64,000 bases of DNA from Dipteris shenzhenensis. Taxonomy: Eukaryota; Polypodiophyta; Polypodiopsida; Gleicheniales. The position numbers were made by a program, and so were the translations under genes. The notes beneath the pieces were generated by a model. It was not told where the DNA came from, searched no databases, and was given only the letters and a program-made list of their open reading frames with translations. Location of the stretch: the NCBI GenBank assembly GCA_047967505.1, contig CM106541.1, one strand, 5' to 3'. Shown piece by piece: positions 46,741-57,395 of this stretch (position 1 is the stretch's first letter; each line of letters opens with the position of its first letter).

Positions 46741-47759
46741 GACCATTTTTGGGGCTGTTTTTTGCCGGAGCAGATGAGTGTTGTAAATGCCAACAAACAA
46801 GGAAGCTGTTGTTGCTGTTTTTATGACAAAATAGTCATTTTTAGGACTGAACATCTCTTTCTTGGTGTGGAATTGCACTTTGTGCCAAACTGGAGATTGT
46901 AGTTCATAGAACATACTACAACTTTGCTTTTAGAAGCAAGTTGATCCGATATAAGTTGCAGGAGTTACAGGCTCTGCAATACCACAAAAAGTTGCAGTCT
47001 ACTGTCTATCTGTGACCAATGTGCAGGAAGCTGTTTTTCAGGTGAGAATATCTAAGAATCCACAAGGATTTTGCTCTTGAGGTCAACTAACAAGTTGTAG
47101 ATCTTTCTACCAGCTACAAATTTGCTGTTTACAGCTTTGGCATCTGGTCTTTCAGTGAAAATATATCGCTGTTCAAAAACAAGGACAGTGTGTTATTTTG
47201 CCCAAAGTGGCTGTGAGGTATTGTTGTAGGAATTTCTCTTGCACAACAGTGAATTGAGAACTCATAGTAAATTACAGAAAGTGATTGGGATCTCACTTCA
47301 ATCCAAGGGCATTATTGGCATTTTGGCAAGTCACTTTGGCACATTTGGCAAGTGGTGAATGCTTGATTTTGTTGCCAAAGGATTGCACACTTGAGGTGAT
47401 GCATTGGTGATGCAGTAAATGCCATTTCGATGCATTATGGATTTGCATTGGTGGATGCCGCACTGATGTTTATGGATAGTTGAGCTGGGCTCCTATTGCC
47501 ATTGGTTGAGTAGGCATTGCTCATTTGGTTCAGTGCATTTCTTACTTGGATTGCCAGGCATTGGCAGGTTACTGGACTGGCAGGTTACTGGACTGCATAT
47601 ATTCTTGTTTATGCCTCTTTATGGTTGAGTGCTATTGAGCATTGGATCAGCCAGTTTATTTGGAGACCTAATTGGTCTGGACAACACTATATTTTTTGGT
47701 CATTTGGGTTGCCTATTGCACTATACTGCTCTTTGGTTGTGAGCTATTGTGCCACAAAT
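46741..47759 (+). other. Element B2 leader, right part
   Basis: Continues B2 after element C and aligns with 38365-39372 of B1. It contains a 16-bp tandem duplication (47572-47587, 47588-47603) absent from B1. Confidence 0.8.
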
Positions 47760-50700
47760 ATGGCATCTATAGCTGGTAGTGCCCTCTTTGATATTGAGAG
47801 GTTGGATAGATCAAACTTTCAGTATTAGAAAGAGCAAATTTATGATGTGTTAGTGCAGAAGAGGCAGCATAAGCCCATTCAATGCAAAGGTGTCAAGCCT
47901 AGAGTGATTGGGATGACATGGATGAGCAAGCATGCTCTATCATTCAGTCATCACTCTCAAAGTCAGTCTACTTGCAGGTACAGGATGGTGTACAGGGTGT
48001 GGACTACCATGCATATGAGTTCTATACTCGTATATGCCAGATGTATGACCATGATAGTGTTATGTTACAGCATGATGGGCTGAAATGTCCTGATGGGCTG
48101 AAATACAGCCTTGATATGCACTCCAAAGGTAGATCTATTGGTAGAAACAGGTCATGTTGAAGGGGGAATTCCAAGAGCAAGTCTAGCTCTCAAACTTGTG
48201 TTAGATGTTTCTATTGTGGAAAGTATGGCCACATGAAAAAGCACTACTGGAAATGGCTAAGAAAATGCAAGAAGAAGAGCAAGGTTAAGAATGACAAGAA
48301 GAAGGAGAAGAAGCATGTTGAGCTTCACAAGGCGTGGATGCCAGGGTTCCCACTAACAGTAGCAGTGATGAAGGCATTCTTTTGTCTATGTCTGACACCT
48401 CCTTCTTGGCCACTGATGTACCCATTCTCGGTGATTGGATGTTAGATCCATGTGCTTCATGTCATATGACCCCTCATAGGTCATGGTTCAGTGCATATTA
48501 GGAATGCATTGTGGAGAGTGGTTTGATGGGCATTGATCATTCTATGGATGTCTATGGTTATGGGGATATCCACCTTGTTATGCCTAGTGGCTCTATTCTT
48601 GTTCTACAAAGGGTTGGACATATACTCAGGGGGATCACTCATCATATGTAACCCTATCACGTGAGTTTAACAGAAGGATTTTTTTTATTTCTAAAATTTA
48701 GAGAAATAAATGTACATAAGGGACTATTTAAAATAGTTTTGGAAAAAATTTACAGATTTGTATACAAAAGGGGTACATTTTATTCATGAAATTTTTTACA
48801 CATAAGGGACTTTAAATATAGGCCTTGAACGCACGTGATATAGAGGGTTTATACATAGTTACCCCCCCGAGGACATATTCCAGGACTTGCTACGAGCAAG
48901 ATCAGTACTGGACAATTGGCTGAGGTAGGTTATCATGTCTCTTTGGGTGATCATGCATGGAAGATTGCTAGAGGCAATTTGGTTATGGCTAGGGGATCAC
49001 GGGTTAGATTCTCTTATGCATTACATGTATCAAGTTTCTAGGATAAGATGCTTATGATTAGTAAGTAGCCATTGGTTAGTTTTTGGTATGCCAGACTTGG
49101 ACATATGTTTACTGCAGGTATGGAAGCCCTTACAACATTGAGATACATTCCTGTTATGGATGTCTCTCAAATTTTATGTCATGATTGTGATGATGATTAG
49201 TACTCAGGATCCTCTTTTGTGAGGAAGACAGTCAGTGAGAGGTATGTTGAGCCATTGCAGTTGGTTCATAGTGCAGTTTGTGGGCCTATGCCTATCGTTT
49301 CACTAGGTGGCGCCTCTTACTTTGTGACATTTATTGATGCTGCTACAAAGTACATATGGGTATATCCGATTCGGCAAAAGCATGATGTATATGATACATT
49401 TCAGTGCTTCTTGGGTAATGTTGAAAATCAGTCATGAAAGAAGCTATTGAGCTTGATGACTGATGGTGATGCAGAGTTTACCTCTTCTAAATTTCAACAT
49501 CTATGTGATACACTTGGTATCAGGAGGGTGTTAACCACTCCTCATCTTTCTGCTCACGATGCCTTGGCAGAATGCATAAATCAGATTCTATTGGATAGGA
49601 TTGGTAGCATGCTACGATATGCAGGTCTTACCGAATGCTATTGGGCTGAGGCATGTAAGACAGCTGCATACTTGCTTAACAGGTCACCCAGGAGATCTCT
49701 GAATGGTAGAGTGCCATTTGACTTCTTGACAAATAGGGCACCATGTTATGAGCATTTATGTGTGTTTGGCTACGAGGCTTATGCTCATGGTTCCCGATCG
49801 AGGAGGTGTATCTTCCTTGGATATAGTGAGTCTAGGAGGGACTACAGATTATGGGATTCTTCAACTAGAGAGTTGATACATAGGCATAATGTCTATTTCA
49901 GAGAGGATGCTATGTTTGGATAGCCTAGGACTATGGATAGCAGGAGAGTGGTGTTCTAGGAGGGTGTAAGTGCACTGATACCTCCGAATTCTATGCAAGG
50001 GCAGCCCATATTCCTTGGAGTGGGAGGTTTTTCCCATAGTGAGCAGGTTATACAGTTGGGACAGCAACGATTACTTCCTGATTTTGGTCAGAGATGGTCA
50101 GATGTCTCGAGTATTCCACAGTTTTATACTCCTATGGAGATTGTTGACGCATCTTCTATGGATAGTTACAATTTACTCCCAGGATGCGGAGTGCCTCTTG
50201 CAGATGAGGATGAGGCTATGCATGGTGAGGAGGATACCTTGGCTAATGATGCCTGGTATGATCCATTGGCTGGTTATGCCAAGACAGATGTGGTTTCTGC
50301 AGTTAATGACTTGGGTCATATTGCACATGGGCAGGAATCATTGATATGTTTGCTTTGTAAGTGCCTCCATGACCAGAAGCAATCCCCTCGAGCTTGGATT
50401 CATAGGTTTGATACCATTATGTGAGCTCAAGATGTGATGCGCAGTGAGGCAGATTATGGTCTTAGTATTCAGGAGGTTGCTATCCTTCTGAGGTTACTTG
50501 CCATATGGTTCCTTATGGACAGGGATGCTTTGCAGTGAGAGCTGCATGGTCTTGATGATGTTTGTCAGATACTTGGTTGTTTCAGTATGGAGAGGGGGAA
50601 GTTACTGAGTACTCCATTGCCTGTATTGGCTCCATACTTGAAACACAGCAAGTTTGACGATCATAGATCAGTTGAGCAACAAGTTATGGTTGATATGGTA

Positions 50701-51168
50701 GCCATAGTACTTCTTGCATCCATGACTGTGTTGAGACTTGGTTCTCACATGTTTGCCATTGGGGCTACACTTCCAGTTCTTGCTTCCGTTGCAGTGAGAG
50801 TTGGTAGCATGATTATGGTAGATTTTGGCAGTAGGTAAGTGGTTGTGGACATCAGGTCCTTATGCTTCTAGGAGCAGCATGCAGGTGATGCAGGTTGGGT
50901 AGACCAACAGAGGTCTATTGTAGGGCATGTGCTTATGGTCACAGGTGGTACAGAGACATTTTCTTTGCACAGTGACAGTTCGGGTGCTATGGACTTAGCA
51001 CAGGAGCATGTGGTGGTGAGAGTTCACTCTCCCAGTGAGATCTCGCATGAGATCTTGGTTGACAGGCATTTACAGCTTATCATTTTCTATCCTGTAGATC
51101 TGATGTCTGCTAGCAGCTTATCCTCTATGCACTTTGCACATTGTAAAGTGCCGATGGGCATAGGATGA
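47760..51168 (+). pseudogene. Element B2 gag-pol-like polyprotein (decayed)
   Basis: Same architecture as B1: MASIAGSALFDIERLD, zinc knuckle CFYCGKYGHMKKHYW (last Cys lost), protease site again DPC, integrase VTFIDAAT / LMTDGDAEF / ALAECIN, and the same shortened RT region (NDLGH.AHGQE..., then LLAIWFLMD). So these losses predate the split of B1 and B2. B2 adds stops (TAG for W at 47826, TGA at 48158, TAG at 48498, TGA at 49434, others), an 18-bp tandem duplication (48073-48090 unit), a 13-bp deletion in gag, and MITE 3. Confidence 0.88.
48625..48871. mobile_element. MITE copy 3 (247 bp, 8-bp TSD gacatata/gacatatt)
   Basis: Starts CTCAGGGGGATCACT, ends AGTTACCCCCCCGAG. The target duplication is 48617-48624 and 48872-48879 with one mismatch. 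The uninterrupted site is present in B1 at 40221-40235 (tagacatataccagg), confirming the boundaries. Confidence 0.96.
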
Positions 51169-51228
51169 CGGTTTGGTCATCTTGTTTTTCAGCCTATGGC
51201 TGATTGTATTATATGTGTACTATACTCC

Positions 51229-51259
51229 CTTAAAGGCACACTGCCTTTAAGTGGGAGGT
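51229..51259 (+). promoter_or_regulatory. Element B2 PPT and hairpin
   Basis: CTTAAAGGCA (51229-51238) and TGCCTTTAAG (51242-51251) form a perfect 10-bp stem, followed by TGGGAGGT and the 3' LTR, as in B1. Confidence 0.85.
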
Positions 51260-51407
51260 TGTTGGGGTAAAGGGCAGTGTGCCCACCCACTTGTACAGTG
51301 CCCATGTATACTCATATATATATGGTAGAGAAATAAGCTGGAGTAGCTTTTGCTCCACCACATTTTGGTGTCTCCTTACCCCTTTGTGTCTGCTCTCCTC
51401 TCACACA
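51260..51407 (+). repeat. Element B2 3' LTR
   Basis: 148 bp ending CTCTCACACA, followed by TSD cataa. Confidence 0.93.
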
Positions 51408-51412
51408 CATAA

Positions 51413-51484
51413 TGCACTGTACTTTTTGTACTGTAAAAGAGCATCATTAAAACAATGAAGATGCATCTATTGTATAGCATATAT
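51413..51484 (-). other. CACTA sliver between B2 and D
   Basis: 72 bp of host CACTA sequence (aatgcactgtactttttgtac...) lie between the TSD of B2 and the 5' LTR of D, the last five bases being D's TSD copy. Confidence 0.7.
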
Positions 51485-51657
51485 TGTGGGGGTTAAAGGT
51501 CACTGTGCCTTTACCCCGGTTATGTACAATAATCAAACACATATATAAATGAATGAAAAAGAAGATTAGGGTGTTTCTGCACCTACCAAAACTTGTGTGA
51601 CTCTCTCTCTCTCTCTCTCTCCTTCTTCCGTTATTGCTTCCGTTGAGAGCACTCTCA
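51485..51657 (+). repeat. Element D 5' LTR
   Basis: 173 bp, starts TGTGGGGGTTAAAGG, ends GCACTCTCA; the CT microsatellite is 4 bp longer than in the 3' LTR. Confidence 0.95.
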
Positions 51658-51671
51658 ACTGGTATCAGAGC

Positions 51672-53090
51672 CCGTGTGATCTAGCTGAGCGTGCGTGAAT
51701 GCTTGAAGCTCAGCAGCTCTGTGGGAGGAAGGAGAAGCTCTGTGGGAAGCTTTGTGAGCGACTTTACTTTTATCCGAGTGTGCAGAGACCTTGGAGGAAC
51801 CTTTGGAAAAGTCACTTTGGCTTTTCAAAGTGGTTTTGAGAGCCTGTTAAGTGTTTTCAAAGAAAAAGTCGTTTTTTGAGCTTTTCCCTATTCCGTTCGA
51901 CGACAGAGACTCCATATTGACTTGTAGAAGCAACTATTGCTTGCTTTTGGTGTCCACTTCACTTCAAGAGCTTGGAAACACCTTCATTCTTGAATTTGGG
52001 GTCATTTCATTGGATTTCTAGCTCACTGTGTCAGTTTCTATGTTTTTGCCCGGGTGTTGGAACTCAAGTTTAGAGCAACCATTTGCAGGTCTGTCAGTTC
52101 CGGTATACTCAGGAGGTCCTAAAACTTCTATGTTGCTCATCATTCGCACTCCGGTTGAGTTTACAAACAGCTCTGTTTCCAAAAACGTTTTTCAGTCTGT
52201 GTGTTGGACCCAATGATTGAGACCACGGTTTCCAAAACCGTCTGTCCCATTGCGTTCCGAACAAACAAAAACCCCTACCTGTCAGTTCTTGCATAATTCG
52301 GTGGAGGATTTTCAGAGTTATAGATCTCTATGTATTCGATTTCGTCTCTTTGTTATGCATTTTTCATTCTAAGGTTTTGAAACCTTAGATTTATGCCACA
52401 TGGCAGTGGATAAGTGTTGACTCCCATTTCACACTCATCGGTTGGGATTTTGGAGTTCTGGCAAAAGAGAGATATTTGTAGATTTTCTTGCTGAGCTCGA
52501 TTATGCAATGGCGCCCATGTTTTGAGGCATCTCAGGTTCTATTTTCAGTAGTGGTCATTACCGTGGGACTATGATTTCTTGAGCATACCTTATGCAGATC
52601 ACTCTGGTTGCAGTAGTGTGCGCTCATTTGTGGTGTGCATTGGGTTGCAGTGGATGATTTATAGGCCATTTGGATGCATTACGGTCCTTATTGGATGCGC
52701 TGATAGACCCAAATTGCCTTGTGGGATGCTATTTTTTATGGACGCTTTGCACATGGATGCTATTTTATGCTGAGGGATAGCTTTGACACATTGCAGGTGA
52801 TGCACTGATAGTGCTATGCTCTCTTGGATGAGATATTATTGATGCATATGCCAGTGGACGGTGTTTATGCTTGAGTCATTTGGCACTTATTGGCATTTTC
52901 TTTTGGGCCAGATTGCTCATATGGATGCATAGTATATGCACATGAGTCAGATGCATCTTTTTTGATGCTTTGAGCTTTGAGTTTTGGTGATATTTCACTC
53001 TATTGTGGCATACACATTTGGGTGCACCTGGTATTTGGTGTGATTCTCTCTTGTATGCACTAGCATTTGGGATTTTGTTTTATTTGCATT
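51672..53090 (+). other. 1.4-kb leader of element D
   Basis: Homologous to the leader of A (9795-11124). One about 60-bp insertion relative to A lies near 51863-51925. No conserved coding frame. Confidence 0.75.
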
Positions 53091-54672
53091 ATGGCATCCT
53101 CTTCCATGTCTGAAAAGAAGTTTTTCAGCATTAAAAAGTTTGATGGGACAAACTTTTCTTTGTGGAAAGAACAAATAAGGGATGTGCTTATTCAAAAGAA
53201 GCAGATTAAACCCTTGCTATGTATTGAAGCTAAACCTGCAGATATGTCTGAGGATGATTGGAATGAGTTGGATGCACTAGCAAAGTCTACTATTAGACTT
53301 CATCTTGCAGAGTCAGTTTATTTCATAGTAGTAAATGAGCAGACCACGAAAGATTTGTGGAAGAAACTGTGTGCCACTTATGAGAAGGAAACTCCCTCTA
53401 ATAAAGTTTACCTCATGAAGAGGTTGTTTGAGCTGCAGATGAAGGAAGGGGTCTCCATTGCTTCTCACTTGAATGAATTCAATATTATTTTCAGCCAGCT
53501 TCAGGCTTAGAAGATGAATTTTGATGCGGAGACTAAGGCAATATTTCTCTTATGTTCATTGCCATCCTCATGGGATACCTTCCGTACAGCTGTCAGTAAC
53601 TCTACACCTGGTGGAGTACTGAAATTTGATGATGTTGTGGGTAGCTTGTTGGTCGAGGAGTTAGACGGAAGTCTATGGATGGCAACAAGTAGGATGCATC
53701 CTTAAATGTGCAAAGGGTCAGATCACAGTTCAGGGGGAAGTCCCAAGAAAGAGGGAAGTCACGTAGCAAATCTAGGGCACGAAACATTGAGTGTTACCAT
53801 TATGGCAAGAAGGGCCATATGAAAAAGGATTGCTACAAGCTGAAAAGAGCGCAAAAGGATAAGAAAAAGAATGCAAATTGGGGTGCAAATCAAAAGGAAG
53901 AGAGTCCAAGGGAGGACAAAGGAAAAGTGAAGATCGAGGAGATCAATGTAGTCACACACGATAGTGACAATGACATTCTCTTCATGTCTAGTTTATTTGC
54001 AGAGTTGCTTACCACTTCAGATGATGCATATTCCCAGGATTGGATTTTGGATTCTGGTGCTTCATTCCATGTTACTCCCCATAGGGAATGTTCCATGTTA
54101 CTCCCCATAGGGAATGGTTCTCCACTTATGACAGTGGAAAGATAGGTTGTGTGCATCTTGGAAATAACTATGCATGTGACATAGTGGGAGTAGGTGACAT
54201 AAAGTTTTCTTTTGCAAATGGGTCTGCATTTGTTTTGAAACATGTGAGACATGTGCCTAAGCTGACCAAGAGTCTTATTTTAGTGGCTCAGCTAGATGAT
54301 GCTAGTTTTCACACCACTTTTGGCTTTCAGAGTTGGAAAATTCAGAAGGGCTCTATGCTTTTGGCCAGGGGTGCCAAGTGTGGGACTTTGTATCCCTTAC
54401 ATGTATCAGGGGTATTTGATCATGTTGTTGCAATAACCGAGCAACCAAGCACTTCTTTGTGGCATTGCAGGTTGGGGCACATGAGCCAGAATGGAATGAA
54501 ACTCTTATGCCATTTGGGTTATGTACCGCATTTGAGTTTCTCTGATTTTGAAATTTGTGAGCATTTTCTCTATGGGAAGCACACTAAATCAGCCCATAAA
54601 AGAAGGGGAAAGAAAGACTTTGAAATGCTTGATTTGGTGCATTCAGACATATGTGGTCCCATGCCTACATGA
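53091..54672 (+). pseudogene. Element D gag-protease-integrase N-terminus
   Basis: Gag begins MASSSMSEKKFFSIKKFDG. It stops at TAG 53508-53510 (Q in A), shifts frame near 53700, then shows the zinc knuckle CYHYGKKGHMKKDC (second Cys is Tyr) and protease WILDSGASFHV. An exact 26-bp tandem duplication (54065-54090, 54091-54116) inside the protease shifts the frame. The next frame (54088-54672) runs through HCRLGHMSQNG and CEHFLYGK (second Cys of the zinc domain is Phe) to LVHSDICGPMPT and TGA. Confidence 0.9.
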
Positions 54673-55188
54673 TCATTAGGCGGGGCTGAATACTATGTGA
54701 CATTCATTGATGATGCAACTAGGAAAGTGTGGGCTTATGCTATAGCTCGGAAGAGTTATGTGTTCCAGGTATTTCAGAAATGGCTGGCCTTGGTTGAGAA
54801 TCAGTCAGGTAGAACGCTTAAATGCCTACAGACTGACAATGGTGGAGAGTATCTCTCTCATGACTTTCAGCATTTCTATGATACACGTGGGATTAAGAGG
54901 GAGCTCACATCCCCTCATACTCCAGAGCAAAATCCAATTGCAGAAAAGATGAACCACACCATTCAAGAAAGGTTGCAATGCATGCTTTCCAATGCAAGTC
55001 TTTCTGGTGGTTTTTGGGCTGAGGCAATGAAGACTGCAGTGCATGTGATCAATAGATCACCTAGTAGAGTTTGGATGGTGGTATTCTTGAAGAGGCATGG
55101 AGTGGCAAGAAGCCCTCTTACTCTCATTTGCGTATATTTGGGTGTGAAGCATATGCACATGTGCCAAAAGAGCTTCGAAAGAAGCTAG
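54673..55188 (+). pseudogene. Element D integrase core
   Basis: Frame 54697-55188 gives VTFIDDATRKVW, CLQTDNGGEYLS (second D) and NPIAEKMNHTI with the catalytic Glu retained, then ALSGGFWAEAMKTAVHVI-type helix. A one-base deletion near 55067 (agtagagtt versus agtaagagt in A) moves the C-terminal segment into the next ORF. Confidence 0.88.
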
Positions 55189-57173
55189 AACATAAGTCTA
55201 GGAAATGCATCTTTCTGGGTTATGGTGAAAGTGGAGAGATGGGCTATCATCTCTGGGATCCAGAAGCAAAGAAGATCATACGCAGCCATGATGTGGTCTT
55301 CAATGAGAAGAAGATGCATAAGGCACCCATGAGGGATGTGGAAATGAGGAGAATCACTTTCCAGGATGTGAATCCACCTGTATATGTTGATAGACAGCAA
55401 GCTGTCCATGCACCAAATGTGCAAGAAATGGTACCACCAAGTACTCCCACAGGTATACAATCAAGGGTAGATGATGGATCATCTATTGGTGGAAATGATG
55501 AGCCAAATGTGGCTGATATGCAGGTGGGACAGCAAGCTGAAATGCCCTTGAGAAGATCATCTAGAGTGTCTAGACCACCTAATAGGTTTGCTCCAGGGGT
55601 AGACTATGTGATGCTTACTGATTACGAGGAGCCTTCTTGCTATAGAGAGGCTATGATGCGTGAGGATCAACGCAAGTGGGAGTATGCTACAGAGATGAGT
55701 TCACTTATGAAGAATAAGACTTGGGACTTGGTTTCTTTGCCACATGGAAAGAAAGCATTGCCATGTAAATGGGTCTACAAAATGAAGGTCATAGGTGATG
55801 ACCTGCCTAGGTACAAGGCCCGTTTGGTTGCTAAAGGGTTCAAGCAAGAGAAGGGTGTGGAGTTTGATGAGATATTCTCTCCAGTTGTGAAGATGACCAC
55901 ACTTAGATGCATGCTTGAACTAGTGGCATCAGAGGATATGGAGCTTATGCAAATGGATGTCAAGACAGCTTTCTTGCATGGGGATTTGCATGAGGAAATT
56001 TACATGGTGCAGCCGGAAGGCTTTGAAGAAAAGGGCAAAGAGCATTTAGTTTGCAAGCTGAAGAAGAGTCTCTATGGTCTTAAGCAAGCACCTAGAGAAT
56101 GGTATCAGAAGTTTGATGCTTTCTTTTGGTCCCAGGGTTTTAGAAGGAGTGAAATTGATCAGTGCCTCTACACTAAAAGGGCTAAGGATAATAGCCTGAT
56201 AATCTTGGCACTATATGTGGATGATATGCTATTGGCTAGCAATAATACTTATGAGCTAGATGCATTAAAGGCCAAGTTGCATGAGGCCTTTGATATGAAG
56301 GATTTGGGACTTGCAGGTCATATTCTTGGTATGCGCATCACGCGTGATCGGAGTAGGAAACTCTTTTGGCTTTCACAAAAAGAGTATGTTACAAAAGTAT
56401 TGCAGCGTTTCAATATGGAGGGGGGGAAGGCAGTGAGTACTCCATTGCCTCCATATGTGAAATTGAGTCATACAGATAGTCCCAAATCAGAAGAGGAGAG
56501 GGCCATGATGGCCAAGGTTCCTTATGCATCAGCGGTTGGGAGTCTTATGTATGCTATGATAGCTACTAGACCACACATTGCATTTGCAGTGGCAGTTGTT
56601 AGCCGGTATATGGCTAATCTAGGAAAGAGGCATTGGGAGGCAATTAAGTGCATCATGAGGTACATGAAGGGTACCAAGGAGATGTGCATCTGCTTTGGTA
56701 AAGGAGACATGCGTGTACTTGGGTACACAGATTCAGACTATGCAGGGCATGTGGATAGTAGGAGATCCACTTCTGGCTATGTGTTCACCTTTGTAGGTGG
56801 TGCAGTGTCGTGGATGTCTCGTGCAGAGAAGTGCGTTGCTTTGTCTACCACAGAGGCTAAGTATGTTGCAGCCACAGAGGGTTGCAAGGAGGCTATATGG
56901 CTTGATCGGCTAGTGGGAGATTTGGGGATTCATACAGGTGTACCGACATTGCATAGTGATTCCATGAGTGCTATTCAACTAGCACAGAATCCGGTCTTTC
57001 ATGCAAAGACCAAACACATTGAGGTCAGGTACCATTTCATCAAGGAGGTACTTGAGGACAAGCGCATAGAGCTTGTCAAGGTTCATACAGATGATAACCC
57101 TGCAGATATGCTGATGAAGAGTCTACCTAGTCAGCGGTTTGAGTATTGTCGTGTCTTGATGGGCATTGGATAG
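55071..57173 (+). CDS. Element D integrase C-terminus, reverse transcriptase and RNase H (intact 700-codon frame)
   Basis: Open without interruption for 700 codons; the ATG used is internal to the polyprotein. Order: HLRIFGCEAYAHVPKELRKK and FLGYGESGEMGYHLW (integrase tail), linker with RRSSRVSRPPNRF, RT fingers NKTWDLVSLP and RYKARLVAKGFKQ, motif A MDVKTAFLHGDL, KSLYGLKQAPREW, catalytic LYVDDM at residues 381-386 (56211-56228), thumb KDLGLAGHILGMR. RNase H has GYTDSDYAGH near residue 551, LSTTEAKY (usual Glu changed to Lys in TEAEY), LHSDSMSAIQLAQ and ADMLMKSL, ending LMGIG. RT looks competent; RNase H has one suspect change. Confidence 0.9.
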   Translation: MDGGILEEAWSGKKPSYSHLRIFGCEAYAHVPKELRKKLEHKSRKCIFLGYGESGEMGYHLWDPEAKKIIRSHDVVFNEKKMHKAPMRDVEMRRITFQDVNPPVYVDRQQAVHAPNVQEMVPPSTPTGIQSRVDDGSSIGGNDEPNVADMQVGQQAEMPLRRSSRVSRPPNRFAPGVDYVMLTDYEEPSCYREAMMREDQRKWEYATEMSSLMKNKTWDLVSLPHGKKALPCKWVYKMKVIGDDLPRYKARLVAKGFKQEKGVEFDEIFSPVVKMTTLRCMLELVASEDMELMQMDVKTAFLHGDLHEEIYMVQPEGFEEKGKEHLVCKLKKSLYGLKQAPREWYQKFDAFFWSQGFRRSEIDQCLYTKRAKDNSLIILALYVDDMLLASNNTYELDALKAKLHEAFDMKDLGLAGHILGMRITRDRSRKLFWLSQKEYVTKVLQRFNMEGGKAVSTPLPPYVKLSHTDSPKSEEERAMMAKVPYASAVGSLMYAMIATRPHIAFAVAVVSRYMANLGKRHWEAIKCIMRYMKGTKEMCICFGKGDMRVLGYTDSDYAGHVDSRRSTSGYVFTFVGGAVSWMSRAEKCVALSTTEAKYVAATEGCKEAIWLDRLVGDLGIHTGVPTLHSDSMSAIQLAQNPVFHAKTKHIEVRYHFIKEVLEDKRIELVKVHTDDNPADMLMKSLPSQRFEYCRVLMGIG

Positions 57174-57194
57174 TATGCTCATTGGTTGTTCTCC

Positions 57195-57226
57195 CTTAAA
57201 GGAACATTGTCCTTTAAGTGGGAGGT
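57195..57226 (+). promoter_or_regulatory. Element D PPT and hairpin
   Basis: CTTAAAGGA (57195-57203) pairs with TCCTTTAAG (57210-57218) in a 9-bp stem, then TGGGAGGT and the LTR. Its innermost pair differs from B's (A-T versus C-G), so pairing is kept while bases change. Confidence 0.8.
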
Positions 57227-57395
57227 TGTGGGGGTTAAAGGTCACTGTGCCTTTACCCCGGTTATGTACAATACTCAAACACATATATAAACGAATGAAA
57301 AAGAAGATTAGGGTGGTTCTGCACCCACCAAAACTTGTGTGACTCTCTCTCTCTCTCTCCTTCTTTCGTTATTGCTTCCGTTCAGAGCACTCTCA
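57227..57395 (+). repeat. Element D 3' LTR
   Basis: 169 bp, followed by TSD tatat. Confidence 0.95.

Larger units (their letters stand above)
31059..51407 (+). mobile_element. Copia element B2 (split by element C and MITE 3; TSD cataa)
   Basis: LTRs of 148 bp (31059-31206 and 51260-51407) bound a 20-kb interval flanked by cataa (31054-31058, 51408-51412). The element's own sequence is 31059-32658 plus 46741-51407, less MITE 3 (48625-48871) and its duplicated TSD. The LTRs differ at eight positions, the highest divergence in the nest, as expected for the oldest insertion. Primer-binding sequence (31209-31220) reads TGGTATCAGACC, one base off. It is a sister copy of B1. It is inserted in a minus-strand CACTA element. 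Confidence 0.93.
51485..57395 (+). mobile_element. Copia element D (complete, TSD tatat)
   Basis: Sister of A: LTRs of 173 and 169 bp (51485-51657, 57227-57395) flanked by tatat (51480-51484, 57396-57400). PBS at 51660-51671. LTRs differ by about six substitutions plus a 4-bp CT-run length change. It retains a 700-codon RT-RNase H frame and an integrase with the catalytic Glu that A lost. Lesions are confined mainly to gag, protease and integrase. Confidence 0.96.
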
